In this document: piece by piece, positions 36,359 through 46,302 of the stretch | How positions within the stretch are numbered: position 1 is the first letter of the stretch | Layout of the letters: every line of letters starts with the position of its first letter | Source: Podospora comata | Taxonomy: Eukaryota; Ascomycota; Sordariomycetes; Sordariales; Podosporaceae | Direction of reading: 5' to 3' | Length of the DNA: 64,000 nucleotides | Assembly: GCA_017354895.1 (NCBI GenBank) | Contig: CP071496.1 | Location: 1 to 64,000 of the forward strand | The notes under the pieces: generated by a model | Databases searched by the model: none | What the model saw: only the letters and a program-made list of their open reading frames with translations | Told to the model about the DNA's origin: nothing | Made by a program: the position numbers and the translations under genes

Positions 36359-37237
36359 TCACGGACGACCTCCAAATCCACGGGCGCCAAAACCCCCGCC
36401 ATATCCTCCATATCCTCCATACCCTCCGTATCCTCCAAAACCACGGGCACCAAACCCTCCATAACCGCCATATCCTCCATATCCCCCAATGCCACGCACT
36501 CCAAACCCATATCCTCCATAACCACCATAGCCATATCCAGGGTACCCGATTCCCCGGACGCCAAACCCGCCATATCCATATCCCCCAGGATACCCAAGTC
36601 CATAGCTGAGGTAAGGGATCGCGGTTGGTCCAATAGGTCCCGGGGGTCCCGGGGGTCCGACGACGCCCACCCCGGGAGCACCCACTGGCCCAGGGGGTCC
36701 AGGGATGCCAGGACCGCCGGGAGGACCAATAGGACCAGGAGCACCAGGGAGACCAGGAGGACCGACGGGACCGGGACCGCCAGGGAGACCGGGAGGACCG
36801 ACGGGACCGGGACCGCCAGGAAGGCCAGGAGGACCTACTGGACCGGGACCGCCAGGCATTCCAGGAGGTCCTGGAGGACCAATACTGGAGATTCCTGGCG
36901 GTCCAGGAGGTCCAGGAGGTCCTGGTGGTCCAGGAACGACAACCTCCCCGCACGTGGTGCACGGACTGCTCTGAATAACTTCTGGAACGGCGGCCACTTG
37001 GACACCACCGCACCCGCTACCTGTGCAGCCACCACATCCGCCACCACCGCACCGTTCTTCGAGAAGAGCCCGCTCTTCTATAGTAGCTCCCTCCTCATTA
37101 GGAGCGCGTTGTTCCAGATGTTCCAGATAAGCGTTTTGTTGTTCCAAGGCAGAATGATCCTCAACAGGAAGTGGTGCTGGGACCGCCAGGGCCAGAGGGA
37201 GAGCCCATGCTAAAAGGAGGAATGTATTGGGTCTCAT
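36359..37237 (-). CDS. Secreted collagen-like Gly-X-Y protein
   Basis: A single-exon gene of 292 residues. A clear signal peptide (hydrophobic 5-18, cleavage after LALA) is followed by a pro-like segment with three dipeptide-Arg ends (EQR, EER, EER). Next come a Cys-Gly cluster ([16 protein letters not shown], about 63-78), a collagen-like stretch of about 35 Gly-X-Y triplets rich in GPP (about 103-205, briefly interrupted) and a tail of Gly-Tyr-Gly repeats with recurring FGVRGIGG and FGARGFGG. Within the collagen part a 12-residue unit ([12 protein letters not shown]) is repeated three times, matching a 36-bp DNA minisatellite. It is likely a structural or surface protein. The long frame on the opposite strand (36254-37213) is a shadow of this repetitive DNA. 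Confidence 0.85.
   Translation of the reverse strand: MRPNTFLLLAWALPLALAVPAPLPVEDHSALEQQNAYLEHLEQRAPNEEGATIEERALLEERCGGGGCGGCTGSGCGGVQVAAVPEVIQSSPCTTCGEVVVPGPPGPPGPPGPPGISSIGPPGPPGMPGGPGPVGPPGLPGGPGPVGPPGLPGGPGPVGPPGLPGAPGPIGPPGGPGIPGPPGPVGAPGVGVVGPPGPPGPIGPTAIPYLSYGLGYPGGYGYGGFGVRGIGYPGYGYGGYGGYGFGVRGIGGYGGYGGYGGFGARGFGGYGGYGGYGGYGGGFGARGFGGRP
36758..36860. repeat. 36-bp coding minisatellite
   Basis: Three tandem copies of a 36-bp unit containing GGACCGGGACCGCCAGG encode the repeated 12-residue collagen unit of the minus-strand gene. Confidence 0.7.
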
Positions 37238-38934
37238 TTCTTGTTATTTTTGTTGTTATGAGATGTTGTTCTTTTCGTTCGTTTGCAGTGAGAGGAGCTT
37301 AGGAAAAAGCAGTGTGGGTGCCAGCGGTGCGGTGTGATGATGCAGCCGGCTGCGATAGAAATTGGATGTGAACAAGAAAACAGTTGAAGATTGAGATATA
37401 AGAAAATCCAGCCGTGAATGATCGTGAGCGGGCTTTTGCCAGCAAAAGTGCAAGTTGGAAACTGTTTGCTGGTCGTGACAAAGTTCGAGGAGAAGCATGA
37501 AGGCATGAGCAATGTTAAGTACTGCTACCTATTCAATATCTCCCCCAGAACCTTGCATGCAATTGAATGCATGCTCTCATCAGCCAGATCCCTTTACACA
37601 AGCATCAGCATCATCTGATATCATTTCAAGCGTCATCAAAAGTTCTTGACCAAACGCAATGCAGACGGGCGAAAAGATCGTTGCGCACAGCGTGTCGAAC
37701 CGCAGGTTACATGACGGGTGACTATGCTTGCAAATCTCGACATTTGCTATTCTTGCACTGCGGTATGGTCTCTCTCGTCTTGCAGTCAGGCGGCACTCTG
37801 ACGTTCCGCACAGATATATGTGATGCGAATTGCGTTACCTACAGGCACATGGGCTCGTAAACGACTGTAGCCGGTTTCTGAGCACCCAAAGCGTAGGCCG
37901 TGCTAAGCCTGCAAGACATGCAATGCATAACATTGGCTGAACTTTTCCATCCACTCTGATGTAGATCTCGATTGCTTCAAGAGATGAACGTGAAATAGAC
38001 CTTTGTCGTCCCAGCATTGAATGGGGGTTAAACGAACCTGTGGCTTTGGTTGAGGATACTTAGGTAGGTACCTTACTTTAGACCCCTGGACCCCTAACCC
38101 CCTGAATCCCTACACCCACCTCACAAAGCCGAAATAAAGTGAAATAAAATTTTGTGGTTCCATATATCCCTATCCAACACCAGAAGGTGCCTAGATACTC
38201 TTCTTGACTTCCAAACAGGGCCACATCATTGGTAGCTCCCCTTACCAGCCTAGCGCCCGCCCTTTTCATGTTTGTCGTCAAAATGTTGTAGAATCACGAA
38301 AATTACACTGCATGAGAGATAGAGCAGGCAGGTGGCCCATCGCTTGGGGAGCATCCATCATCTGATGCCCGGATCACTTCATCCGAGTCCTGGACCAGAA
38401 GGTGCACTTGGCTCATCTGTAGGACAATCTATCCCAGATAGTGCCACGGCATTGGGCCCAGGCCGTTACAGCAGTGGTCGCACATATAACACACGGGATT
38501 AATGCCGGGTATGCGGCCATGTGCTACTCACTCTATGTAGAGCTGTTGATTTGTGGGCAACTGCCGGGCTTGGCGGCGGATAGATAGATTACCTGCCCTT
38601 TCTGGCCCATGACGCCAAATGACCCTGTGATATCGTGTAGACGGAAACACGCGGTGAGCTACCTATGCTTGCCTTGGTAGGTACTCGAGTTCCTGCAATG
38701 TTCCCAGGTATAAGAATGCCAAGAGGAGACCACATGGTTGCCCACATGAGCTTCTCCTCGGCTACATCGATCCAGCTGGGCTACATCAATCTCTGAGCTG
38801 TCACGTCAAGCTGGTTGCGGTACCACAAAGTCTTGTGACTGCTATAAATTTTTCCTGGCGTCCAGTGTATACCTTATACGTCCTTATCATCGCCACATTT
38901 GTCGCACACACGGACGGGACGCACACCACGCGCG
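37238..38934. promoter_or_regulatory. Long divergent intergenic region
   Basis: 1.7 kb between the collagen-like gene and the choice-of-anchor-B type gene. Short frames in it have no family features. A TTAGGTAGGTACCTTAC word lies at about 38060, followed by a C-rich run with repeated ACCCCT words (about 38080-38120). No RNA gene was recognised. Confidence 0.4.
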
Positions 38935-40507
38935 ATGCTGACACCAAAGAAGACACTTGCTGTCATGGCAATCTTTGCTGCCATCGCGGCAGCGAAGGAG
39001 CTTCCGGTGAATCTGGAGCTCAAGGCCGAGCTCTATGACAGTGGTATCCGCCACGAGCAAATCATGGCTCTTAAAAATGTCAGTTTTTGTTCTTATCAAT
39101 AAATACGAACATCCCCTAACACAAGTGTAAGCGTGTCTGGAGTGAGTTCGAAGCCCAAGGTGCCTACGACTCCCGCCAGTACAAAAAGTTTTCCGTTAAA
39201 AAGGCCAGCGACTTCTACGCCTGCACCAACGGCTTTGCGACCTACATCCCCAACGACTCACGCTACAGGTTCAGGTGCAAGGAGCTCGACTTGTACGACT
39301 TCAAGACCCATGCCGAGCTAGGGAGCACTCAAGGTAGGGGGGCCGGATCATGGGGTTGGACCTCCCCTGACGGAAGAGAATTCGTCGCCATTGCCCAGCT
39401 AGACGGGACCTCCTTTGCCGAGGTGACCAAGCAAGGCAAGCTGGTGTACCTTGGTCGTCTCCCACAATACACCACTGCTGAACCGTCTTTGTGGAGAGAG
39501 ATCAAGGGGTACAAGAGTTACATTGTTATTGGTAGCGAGGCGGAGAAACACGGAGTCCAGATATTCGACTTGGCCAAGTTGCTGACCGTTGACCCGGCGA
39601 GTCCCGTGGTCTTCTCCAACCAGAAGGACCTGGCAGGATGGTGGGGAGATGCCTTGCCTATTGGGCGATCGCATAATGTCTTGACCAACGAGGAGCTGAA
39701 CTACGGTGTGGCTGTGGGATTCCAGCCCAGGAATTCGACATACAAAGCAGGGTTGTTGTTCTTCGACCTGACGGACCCTGCAAACCCAACCACACTTGGT
39801 GGGTCTGGTGCGGACGGCTATGTGCACGATGCCCAGTGCTTGGTGTATCGTGGCCCGGATGAGAAGCATGTTGGCAAAGATATCTGCTATGGGTATAATG
39901 AGGATGCGTTGACGATGTGAGTGTTTTGCCAAGTCTCGCACGTTTGGGAGGATACTGACAGTTCACTAGCTACGACGTAACCGACAAAAAGAACATCACC
40001 ATCATATCCACCACCTCCTACGAAGGCGCCAGCTATACCCACCAGGGATGGGTCTTGGACACCCAGTGGCAACAATATATCATTGCTGACGATGAATACG
40101 ACGAAGTCGACGCACGCGGTCCTGCACGTGAAGGCTACCCCGTCTCGTACATCTGGGACATCAGCTCGCTCGAGAAACCGAAACAGACGGGACACTACAA
40201 GCATCTGAGAAAGGGAATCGACCATAACCAGTTTGTCAGAGATGGCTTCTCGTACCAGAGCAATTACGCCCTTGGCATCAGCGTGCTGGATTTAAGGTCT
40301 GTGCCAAGAGATCCCACCGGCAAAGGAATCAAGGAGGTGGCATACTTTGACACATACCCCGAGGACGATCACCTTCCCGGTGGTGGAAATGTCACATTCA
40401 CTGGCACCTGGAGTCACTACCCGTTCTTGCCTAGCGGGTTCATTGTCATCAACACCATGGACCGTGGTGCATTTGTAGTGAAGAAGTCCAAGGGAGCGGC
40501 GTGGTAA
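38935..40507 (+). CDS. Secreted choice-of-anchor-B-like repeat protein
   Basis: Three exons (38935-39078, 39126-39916, 39970-40507; introns of 47 and 53 bp) give 490 residues. Residues 8-20 (AVMAIFAAIAAAK) form a signal-peptide core. The body consists of LVIVD-like beta-propeller repeats, each a 'what happens to object X' blade such as GVQIFDLAKLL and AGLLFFDLTDPANP. THQGWVLDTQWQQYIIADDE matches the conserved His-Gln-Gly-Trp and Asp-Asp-Glu segment of choice-of-anchor-B domain proteins. The biochemical role of this family is not established. The upstream ATG at 38935 is chosen because it puts the hydrophobic segment at the N-terminus. Six or more Cys residues fit secretion. Confidence 0.8.
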
Positions 40508-40805
40508 AAGGTTTTGGTGGGAGTTGTTCGGTTACTATGAAATCTTCTATTAGGGAAATGCTGAAAGAACATGGTGAATATCTAGATGGCACAGATGGAT
40601 TTATGAGGTACAAGTTGTAAATTGCTAGCCAGTGTCTTGTCCCAAAGTTGTACTTGTCACATTACTACCCACTCTAGCCTCCATGCTGTTCTCTTTTATC
40701 GCCCCCCCTTCTCTTCGCTTTCCCGCCGAGATAAAGTCAAACGTCCAACGCCATCCAAATCCCTCGACCCAGTCATCTCAGACAACATCCCGGGACAACA
40801 ACCCC
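40508..40805. other. Intergenic
   Basis: Downstream of the secreted repeat protein. Nothing is recognised. Confidence 0.4.
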
Positions 40806-41105
40806 CTAAGCCCAAGTCGATCGCTTGCAACACCGGTTTGCACCCTTGGAAAACCACGCGACCGTCATCCACATGCTCTGTCCAATGTTCCTGTAACAGC
40901 TGTTCAAGTCGCCGCTTGGTTTTCCGCTGCCACCGCAGCCGGTAACCGAGTACCCATTTCCATAGCGCGGTCCCGCGGAGCACGGGTCGTTTTGGAAGCC
41001 ACGGTCGGACACGGCGATAATATGGCAGTCGTGGGCGATGGTGCTGGTCGGTTCTTGTGGCTCCTGTGTTGAGGGTAAAGATTGCAGTAAACTGACTCGG
41101 GACAT
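40806..41105 (-). CDS. Doubtful small Cys-rich ORF
   Basis: An ATG-started frame of 99 residues. The C-terminal 75 residues look protein-like, with five cysteines in the pattern C-x14-C-x13-C-x12-C-x22-CC and the words GPRYGNGYSVTGCGG and CYRNIGQSMW. There is no convincing signal peptide at the ATG; an upstream exon ending at a CACAG acceptor (about 41061) is possible. I do not recognise a family. It could be a small secreted protein with a missing first exon, or chance. Confidence 0.3.
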   Translation of the reverse strand: MSRVSLLQSLPSTQEPQEPTSTIAHDCHIIAVSDRGFQNDPCSAGPRYGNGYSVTGCGGSGKPSGDLNSCYRNIGQSMWMTVAWFSKGANRCCKRSTWA

Positions 41106-41851
41106 AAAGAAGGCTCTCTAGTGCTTGGACATGGAGGTGAGAGCAAGTCTAGAGGGAAGGCTGACCGCTTACATACATGTACCACTCAGCCCATTGACTT
41201 GCATGTCTGGCATCTTGACAATTCCGTCGGCTGCAAAGCCGTGCTACCAAGACCGAACCGACAAGGTCCACCCAAATATGAGACAAGTATGCCGAATTGG
41301 GGCTGAGGCACATCGATTTCTTCTCGCTTGTTCCAGGATTCAAAATGGTGAGCTCGGTTGTATTACGCAACTTAGGTATGCTGGGAGCCGCGTAAGTATC
41401 ATTCCAAATCACCTCTAAAAGTGAGAATGCTGCCAGATTGAGAGAGTATATCAACTTGGTACCTATTGTCGGAAATCGCTCCGTAGAATAACATCAACGT
41501 AAGCAATAGCCTCCTCTTTGAGTAGTACTGACAGCTTCCTCTGATGGCCTAGCCCTGTCCTTGCTGTGTGAGCTGAATAGGCTGTTAGAACACAAGTAGG
41601 TGGTTGAATCATGACAAGGCCTGTACCCACCATGTTAGTGAGGTTATTGCGGTTGCCTGATGTAGTTGTACTTGCCTTGCCAGGGAACCGCAATTGCATC
41701 AAAGCATGTCAGAGCGATATCTTCATCACTCGCAGCAAGACTATAATGAGATGGCTGATGAGAATTGCTATATCGGCACTGTGTTATTTTTTTTCTTCCA
41801 TCCATATCCTGTCATTTAGTCATTGACCATCCCAGCCCAGTTGAGTTTCTT
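41106..41851. other. Intergenic
   Basis: About 750 bp with no supported gene. The minus-strand frame 41149-41454 starts without ATG and has no family features. Confidence 0.4.
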
Positions 41852-43753
41852 TTACATGAAGCTGTTAATAATCGTCACAGCCGTCGTGTACACCATCCCC
41901 ACCAAGCCCAGTACCACCATGGCAAGATCTCCAAGTTTGGCAGCCTTGGTTTCGGCCGCCCCTTTGTAGTGAAGCCAGGCTGGGTAGACGTAGACGAGCG
42001 GAACGCAAGCCGCACTCCCGATAAGGGCGACAAACTTGTCAAGATTTCCTGTTCCCAGCACCGAGATGACTCCACAAAGGCAAACCATGGCGAAGCGGAA
42101 CCCGTTCTTGATCCACTTTGTCTTCAAACTCTTCTTGCCTGACTTGCGTCCAAAGATCTTGGTTTCGAGGATTCTGAGCGCGGGAAACAGCTGAACCGGC
42201 GTGCCGACCAGGATGGCAACCGAGTACAGGAACTGAATCGCGTTGACAAGTTTTGAATCTTGGGGAAAGTTGTTGATTATTTCGATCTGAGTGTCCAGAC
42301 CAAAGGTGGCATAGCACAGGGCGCCGACGCTTGTGAAAACGATAGTGATGATCAACATCACAACGCCCAGCAACCACTCGAACTTTTCCGGCCTGGCCAT
42401 GCTCGACTGAATGGGCAAAATCAGGCCGATCCCTTCAAATGTGAAAATGGCCGACCCAATCATCATGGTGTACCTATCCGGGTTGAACATGACCACGCCC
42501 TTGTCCATCCCTCCCATATCCACCAAACTCGTGATATCATGCCAATAAATGTAGGTAACCCCAACCAGGATACACGCGTCCGCCAGCAATGCCGCAGGTC
42601 CCAGCTTGGAAATATTCCTGATCCAACTCAAAGGTACCAAAATCACCAACTGCAGCGCAATTAGTCCAGCCGTTGTGAAGCTCCGACTATCCTTCATCAC
42701 CGCCTCGAAGAATGTCAACAAATTCTCCGCCACAAACACAATGCCCGCGCATACAAACCCCAACTGGCTCAGCGCGATACTCGCCAAAATCAGGCCCCTC
42801 ATCCTGCCCCCGGCAACGGCATACCCAATCTCGCCATAGCCCCCCCTATACCTCTCCTTCAGCTCCAGTAGCAGGTGAAACGCCCACATCGAAATCGCCG
42901 ACACCCCCACCATGGCCAAGCTGCTAAATAGCAAGCCACCATTGCTAAAGGCCTTGGGCAAGAACATGATCCCCGTCCCGACAAACGCCTTGAGCAGAGT
43001 AAAAAAAGTCTTGGTCATGCCGGCTCCCTCCCTCCCTTCTGCCTCCTCTTCTCTTTCCCGTTGCCTTTGCCGCTCCCTCGTCGTTGTCAAAAGCGGCCTC
43101 CTCTCCCCATCTTCATCTTCCGACTCGGACTCCACCGCCTCTTCGTCGCTGTCCTCCAAGTCTTCACCCGCAAAGTGCCCGTATAAATTCAAAAACTCGA
43201 CAAAGTTTCGCGTGATCGGCATTCGGGCAGCATAGAAGTCATTTGGTTTGCCATTTCTTCTTTTCTGGAGGAGATAGGCCCGGCGGAACCCACCCGGCGC
43301 TAACTGGTCGCCCACGCTGAGGCCTTCCTCGGCGGCAAGGGAGCGGCGGTATTCTCGCGGGTTGTGAAAAGTGTTTGCGCGCCGGTGTACCGAGCCGGAT
43401 CTGATCTGAGAGGTACCACCGGGACCGCCTTCGGATGCGGCGAGGCGGAAAAGCTCACGGTGGATGTCGCCGCCTTGGAGTTTGAGGGAGGATTCGGCGG
43501 TGGTCGAGTGGTTTTTTGTCGTGTTGGCGGTGCTGTTGGAGCGAGAGGTGGAGGCCAAGGCCGGTTTGGACTTGGGCGCGGGGAGGGTAGCGTCGAATTC
43601 GGCAGTGAAGCCGGCCGGCAGATGCTCTGCCACGACCTGGGCTTGCACATCGGCCTCGGGGAGAAGGTGCTTTCTGTTGGACTTTGCCGACGAGGACGAT
43701 GTCGAGCGGTGATTGCCGGCCGAGGAGACGGAAGCGGTACGGTTTACGGACAT
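41852..43753 (-). CDS. Vacuolar amino acid transporter, AVT3/AVT4 type
   Basis: A single-exon gene of 633 residues. The first 240 or so residues are hydrophilic and Ser-rich with an acidic run (about 205-225), typical of the cytosolic tails of yeast Avt3/Avt4 and their fungal homologues. From about 245 (FFTLLKAFVGTGIMFLPKAF) there are about eleven hydrophobic spans of the amino acid/auxin permease (SLC36/AAAP) fold. FTFEGIGLILPIQSSM is the conserved mid-protein segment. The family exports neutral amino acids from the vacuole by proton coupling. The gene lies between an intergenic region and ASL with no operon-like link. Confidence 0.88.
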   Translation of the reverse strand: MSVNRTASVSSAGNHRSTSSSSAKSNRKHLLPEADVQAQVVAEHLPAGFTAEFDATLPAPKSKPALASTSRSNSTANTTKNHSTTAESSLKLQGGDIHRELFRLAASEGGPGGTSQIRSGSVHRRANTFHNPREYRRSLAAEEGLSVGDQLAPGGFRRAYLLQKRRNGKPNDFYAARMPITRNFVEFLNLYGHFAGEDLEDSDEEAVESESEDEDGERRPLLTTTRERQRQREREEEAEGREGAGMTKTFFTLLKAFVGTGIMFLPKAFSNGGLLFSSLAMVGVSAISMWAFHLLLELKERYRGGYGEIGYAVAGGRMRGLILASIALSQLGFVCAGIVFVAENLLTFFEAVMKDSRSFTTAGLIALQLVILVPLSWIRNISKLGPAALLADACILVGVTYIYWHDITSLVDMGGMDKGVVMFNPDRYTMMIGSAIFTFEGIGLILPIQSSMARPEKFEWLLGVVMLIITIVFTSVGALCYATFGLDTQIEIINNFPQDSKLVNAIQFLYSVAILVGTPVQLFPALRILETKIFGRKSGKKSLKTKWIKNGFRFAMVCLCGVISVLGTGNLDKFVALIGSAACVPLVYVYPAWLHYKGAAETKAAKLGDLAMVVLGLVGMVYTTAVTIINSFM

Positions 43754-44281
43754 GGTGACGTCTCGGGCATTCGGTCGTTATTTGGTCGTTCGCATATCGT
43801 CGCGGATGCCCCCTCTGTGGTACTTTTTGGTTGCCAGGTTGAACAGAGGCAAAAAAACCGAACCATTCTCAAGAAGGCGGGCACGTGGCGGGTACCTACG
43901 GCTCACAGCACGGCATGCAAAACAAACGTCAGGGATCTGGGGGTCTCCAACTTCAATGATGTCACCAAAAGATGTTCGAGAAGCCCGCCACAGGTCCACG
44001 TGCCCAACATTGCCCCCTATAGGTTTCAGATTAGGTATCAGCAAAATATTGGGCAAAGTAGTACACTATGTACCTGAATCGCCAGGGGCGCTATTCTTCA
44101 TTGGTATCACAATCGGACTGCGCGTGGCGCTGCCCTGATTTATTTTCCCCCTTTTCCAGCGTTGGTAGGGTGTGGACTAAGTTGCACAGTGTTGCCGTCC
44201 CCCGGTCACGCAACCAGTGATCGAGGCTATCCAGTAGCTCGATTTATCCGTCGCGTAGTTTTCGGGTATCACCGTACGAGA
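43754..44281. other. Intergenic upstream of the transporter gene
   Basis: About 530 bp between the AVT-type gene start and the ASL stop, presumably the transporter promoter. No gene is seen. Confidence 0.4.
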
Positions 44282-45802
44282 TCACTGCTGTTGCACAAGC
44301 TTCTGAATGGCCTCAATCTGCGCCAGCACCGAGGAGCTGCTCGTGCCACCGTACGTGTTCCTTCTCTCAACACTCTTCTCAAAGTCGAATACATCAGCAA
44401 CGTCAGCCTCGAACAAGGGCGAGATCTGCTTAAAGTCGTCGAGGGGAAGCTTGGAGATGGCCACGCCAGCCTCCTCACCCCTGCGGACGATGGCACCGGC
44501 GATGTGGTGAGTCTGTCTGAAAGGCACACCCTTGCGGACGAGGTAGTCAGCCACATCGGTGGCGAGCATGTCGTCGGTGAGGGCAGCCTTCATCTTTTCA
44601 GGGTAGACCTTGAGGGTGGCAAGCACGCCCTGCATGATCCGCAGGCATGTGGAAACGGTCTTGATGCAGTCAATCATGGGCTCGACAGATTCCTGGAGAT
44701 CCTTGTTGTAAGAGGTGGGAAGAGACTTGAGGGAGGCAAGGAAACCGGAAGCCTAGTGTGGTCGCATCAGCATTCTTCTTGGGATGAAAACCAGTTGGAA
44801 AAGCCTACCTGTCCCATAACTCTGCCAGCCTTACCACGGATGAGCTCCAAGCTGTCGGGGTTCTTCTTCTGGGGCATCAAACTACTGCCAGTACTGTAGG
44901 CATCGGCGACTTGAACAAAGCCAAATTCGGCCGTGGAGAAGAGGATCAGATCCTCGCTGAGGCGGGAGAGATGGGCCATCAACAAACTCGCCCACTGGAG
45001 AATATCCACGACGAAGTCTCGGTCGGCGACACAGGCCAAGCTGTTTGGGTGGACAGAGGCGAAGCCGAGGTCCTTGGCCATGAACTCACGGTCAATGCCA
45101 AAGGGGTTGCCGGCGAGGGCACCGACACCCAGAGGGCAGGCAGATGTCCTCTCCTGCACACCCTTCAGGCGGTTGAGATCGCCAATGAGGAAGGTGGCGT
45201 GTGACAGGAGCCAGTGGGAGAAGCGCACTGGTTGGGCGCGCTGGAGATGAGTGTATCCTGGCATCAGGACGGGGAGGTACTCCTTGGCCTGCGCGGCCGT
45301 GGTCGCGAGGACATCCTTGAGGATAGCAGCAAGCTGGTCGAGCTGTTCGCCGGCCCAGAGACGCATGTCAACACCGACCTGCTCGTTTCGGGAGCGGCCA
45401 GTGTGCAGCTTGCCAGCAGCCTTGCCAATGATCTCGCCCAGGCGGCGCTCATTGGCCGTGTGGATATCCTCGTCTGACTTGACATCAATAACGAACTTGC
45501 CCTCGGCCCACTCCTTCTCGACCTGCTGGAGGCCATTGACGATTTCGCCGAGCTCCTCGTCGGAGAGGATGTTGAGCTTGTGGAGGGCCTTGGCGTAGGT
45601 GATGGAGCCGTGGATATCGGCCTTGTAGAGCACCCTGTCAAAGGAAAGGGACTCGTTGAACTGGAACATCAAGTCGTCGATGGCCTCTATTTGTTCGAAT
45701 GGTGTTAAGCGCGCAAACACAATGGCGAGACAATGACACGTCAATGGGCTTACCGGTAAATCTGCCACCCCAGAGGAGCGTGGGGGTCTGTGTGGGAGCC
45801 AT
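44282..45802 (-). CDS. ARG4: Argininosuccinate lyase
   Basis: Three exons (45802-45754, 45686-44809, 44752-44282; introns of 67 and 56 bp) give 465 residues. The enzyme splits argininosuccinate into arginine and fumarate, the last step of arginine synthesis. The N-terminus LWGGRFTE is the usual ASL start. HTGRSRNEQV (about residue 107) binds substrate. SSLMPQKKNPD (about 282-292) is the fumarase/aspartase superfamily signature with the catalytic Ser loop. Length is normal and no residue is missing. The first exon encodes only 16 residues, so the ATG at 45802 was fixed by splicing to the conserved GRFTE sequence. Confidence 0.95.
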
Positions 45803-46302
45803 GGTGTGCGCTGTGTGTTGTCTGGTGATGTTGTTCGCAACTGGAGCTCTTTGTCGCAAATAAATCGTCGCACCAGGAACCTGAAAGCTGGAATGATTCA
45901 CACCTGGAAAAATGCGGTGGGGTCTGCCCCGAGCGATAAGCACTGATGGCGGGGAACAACCCACAGCGTATGCAGCTAGGGGTCTGCGCTCCACGTGATG
46001 ATAAGGCAAGGGAGTAAGCCGCGATGTGAGCGTTGCACTGCAACCTAATCTCGCTGGGCTTCTTGGGAAGTTGGAGTTGTGATGCTGAAATCTTGTTGTT
46101 TGTTCGGGGTTTCCCTTGGACCTACGGAACTCTTATCGCAGCCTTGTCGTCGAGCTGAGCTCATCGCCATGTCCACTGATGAGCTAGGGGCAGCTCGAGC
46201 GTCACTTGCTTGGCAGACTGTCCGTGGGGGCACTGGGAGTTGCTGGTCCTGACATCCCGTGACCCGTCTAAGTCAAAAATGAATCCCAAGGGTATTTATG
46301 AT
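45803..46302. promoter_or_regulatory. Upstream region of the ASL gene
   Basis: About 500 bp between the S33-type hydrolase stop and the ASL start, presumably the ASL promoter. No distinct site is recognised. Confidence 0.4.

Noticed and set aside
36254-37213. 319-residue plus-strand frame, Ser/Thr/Arg-rich
   Set aside because: Opposite strand of the collagen-like gene. The minus strand has a signal peptide and Gly-X-Y order, so the minus frame is the real one.
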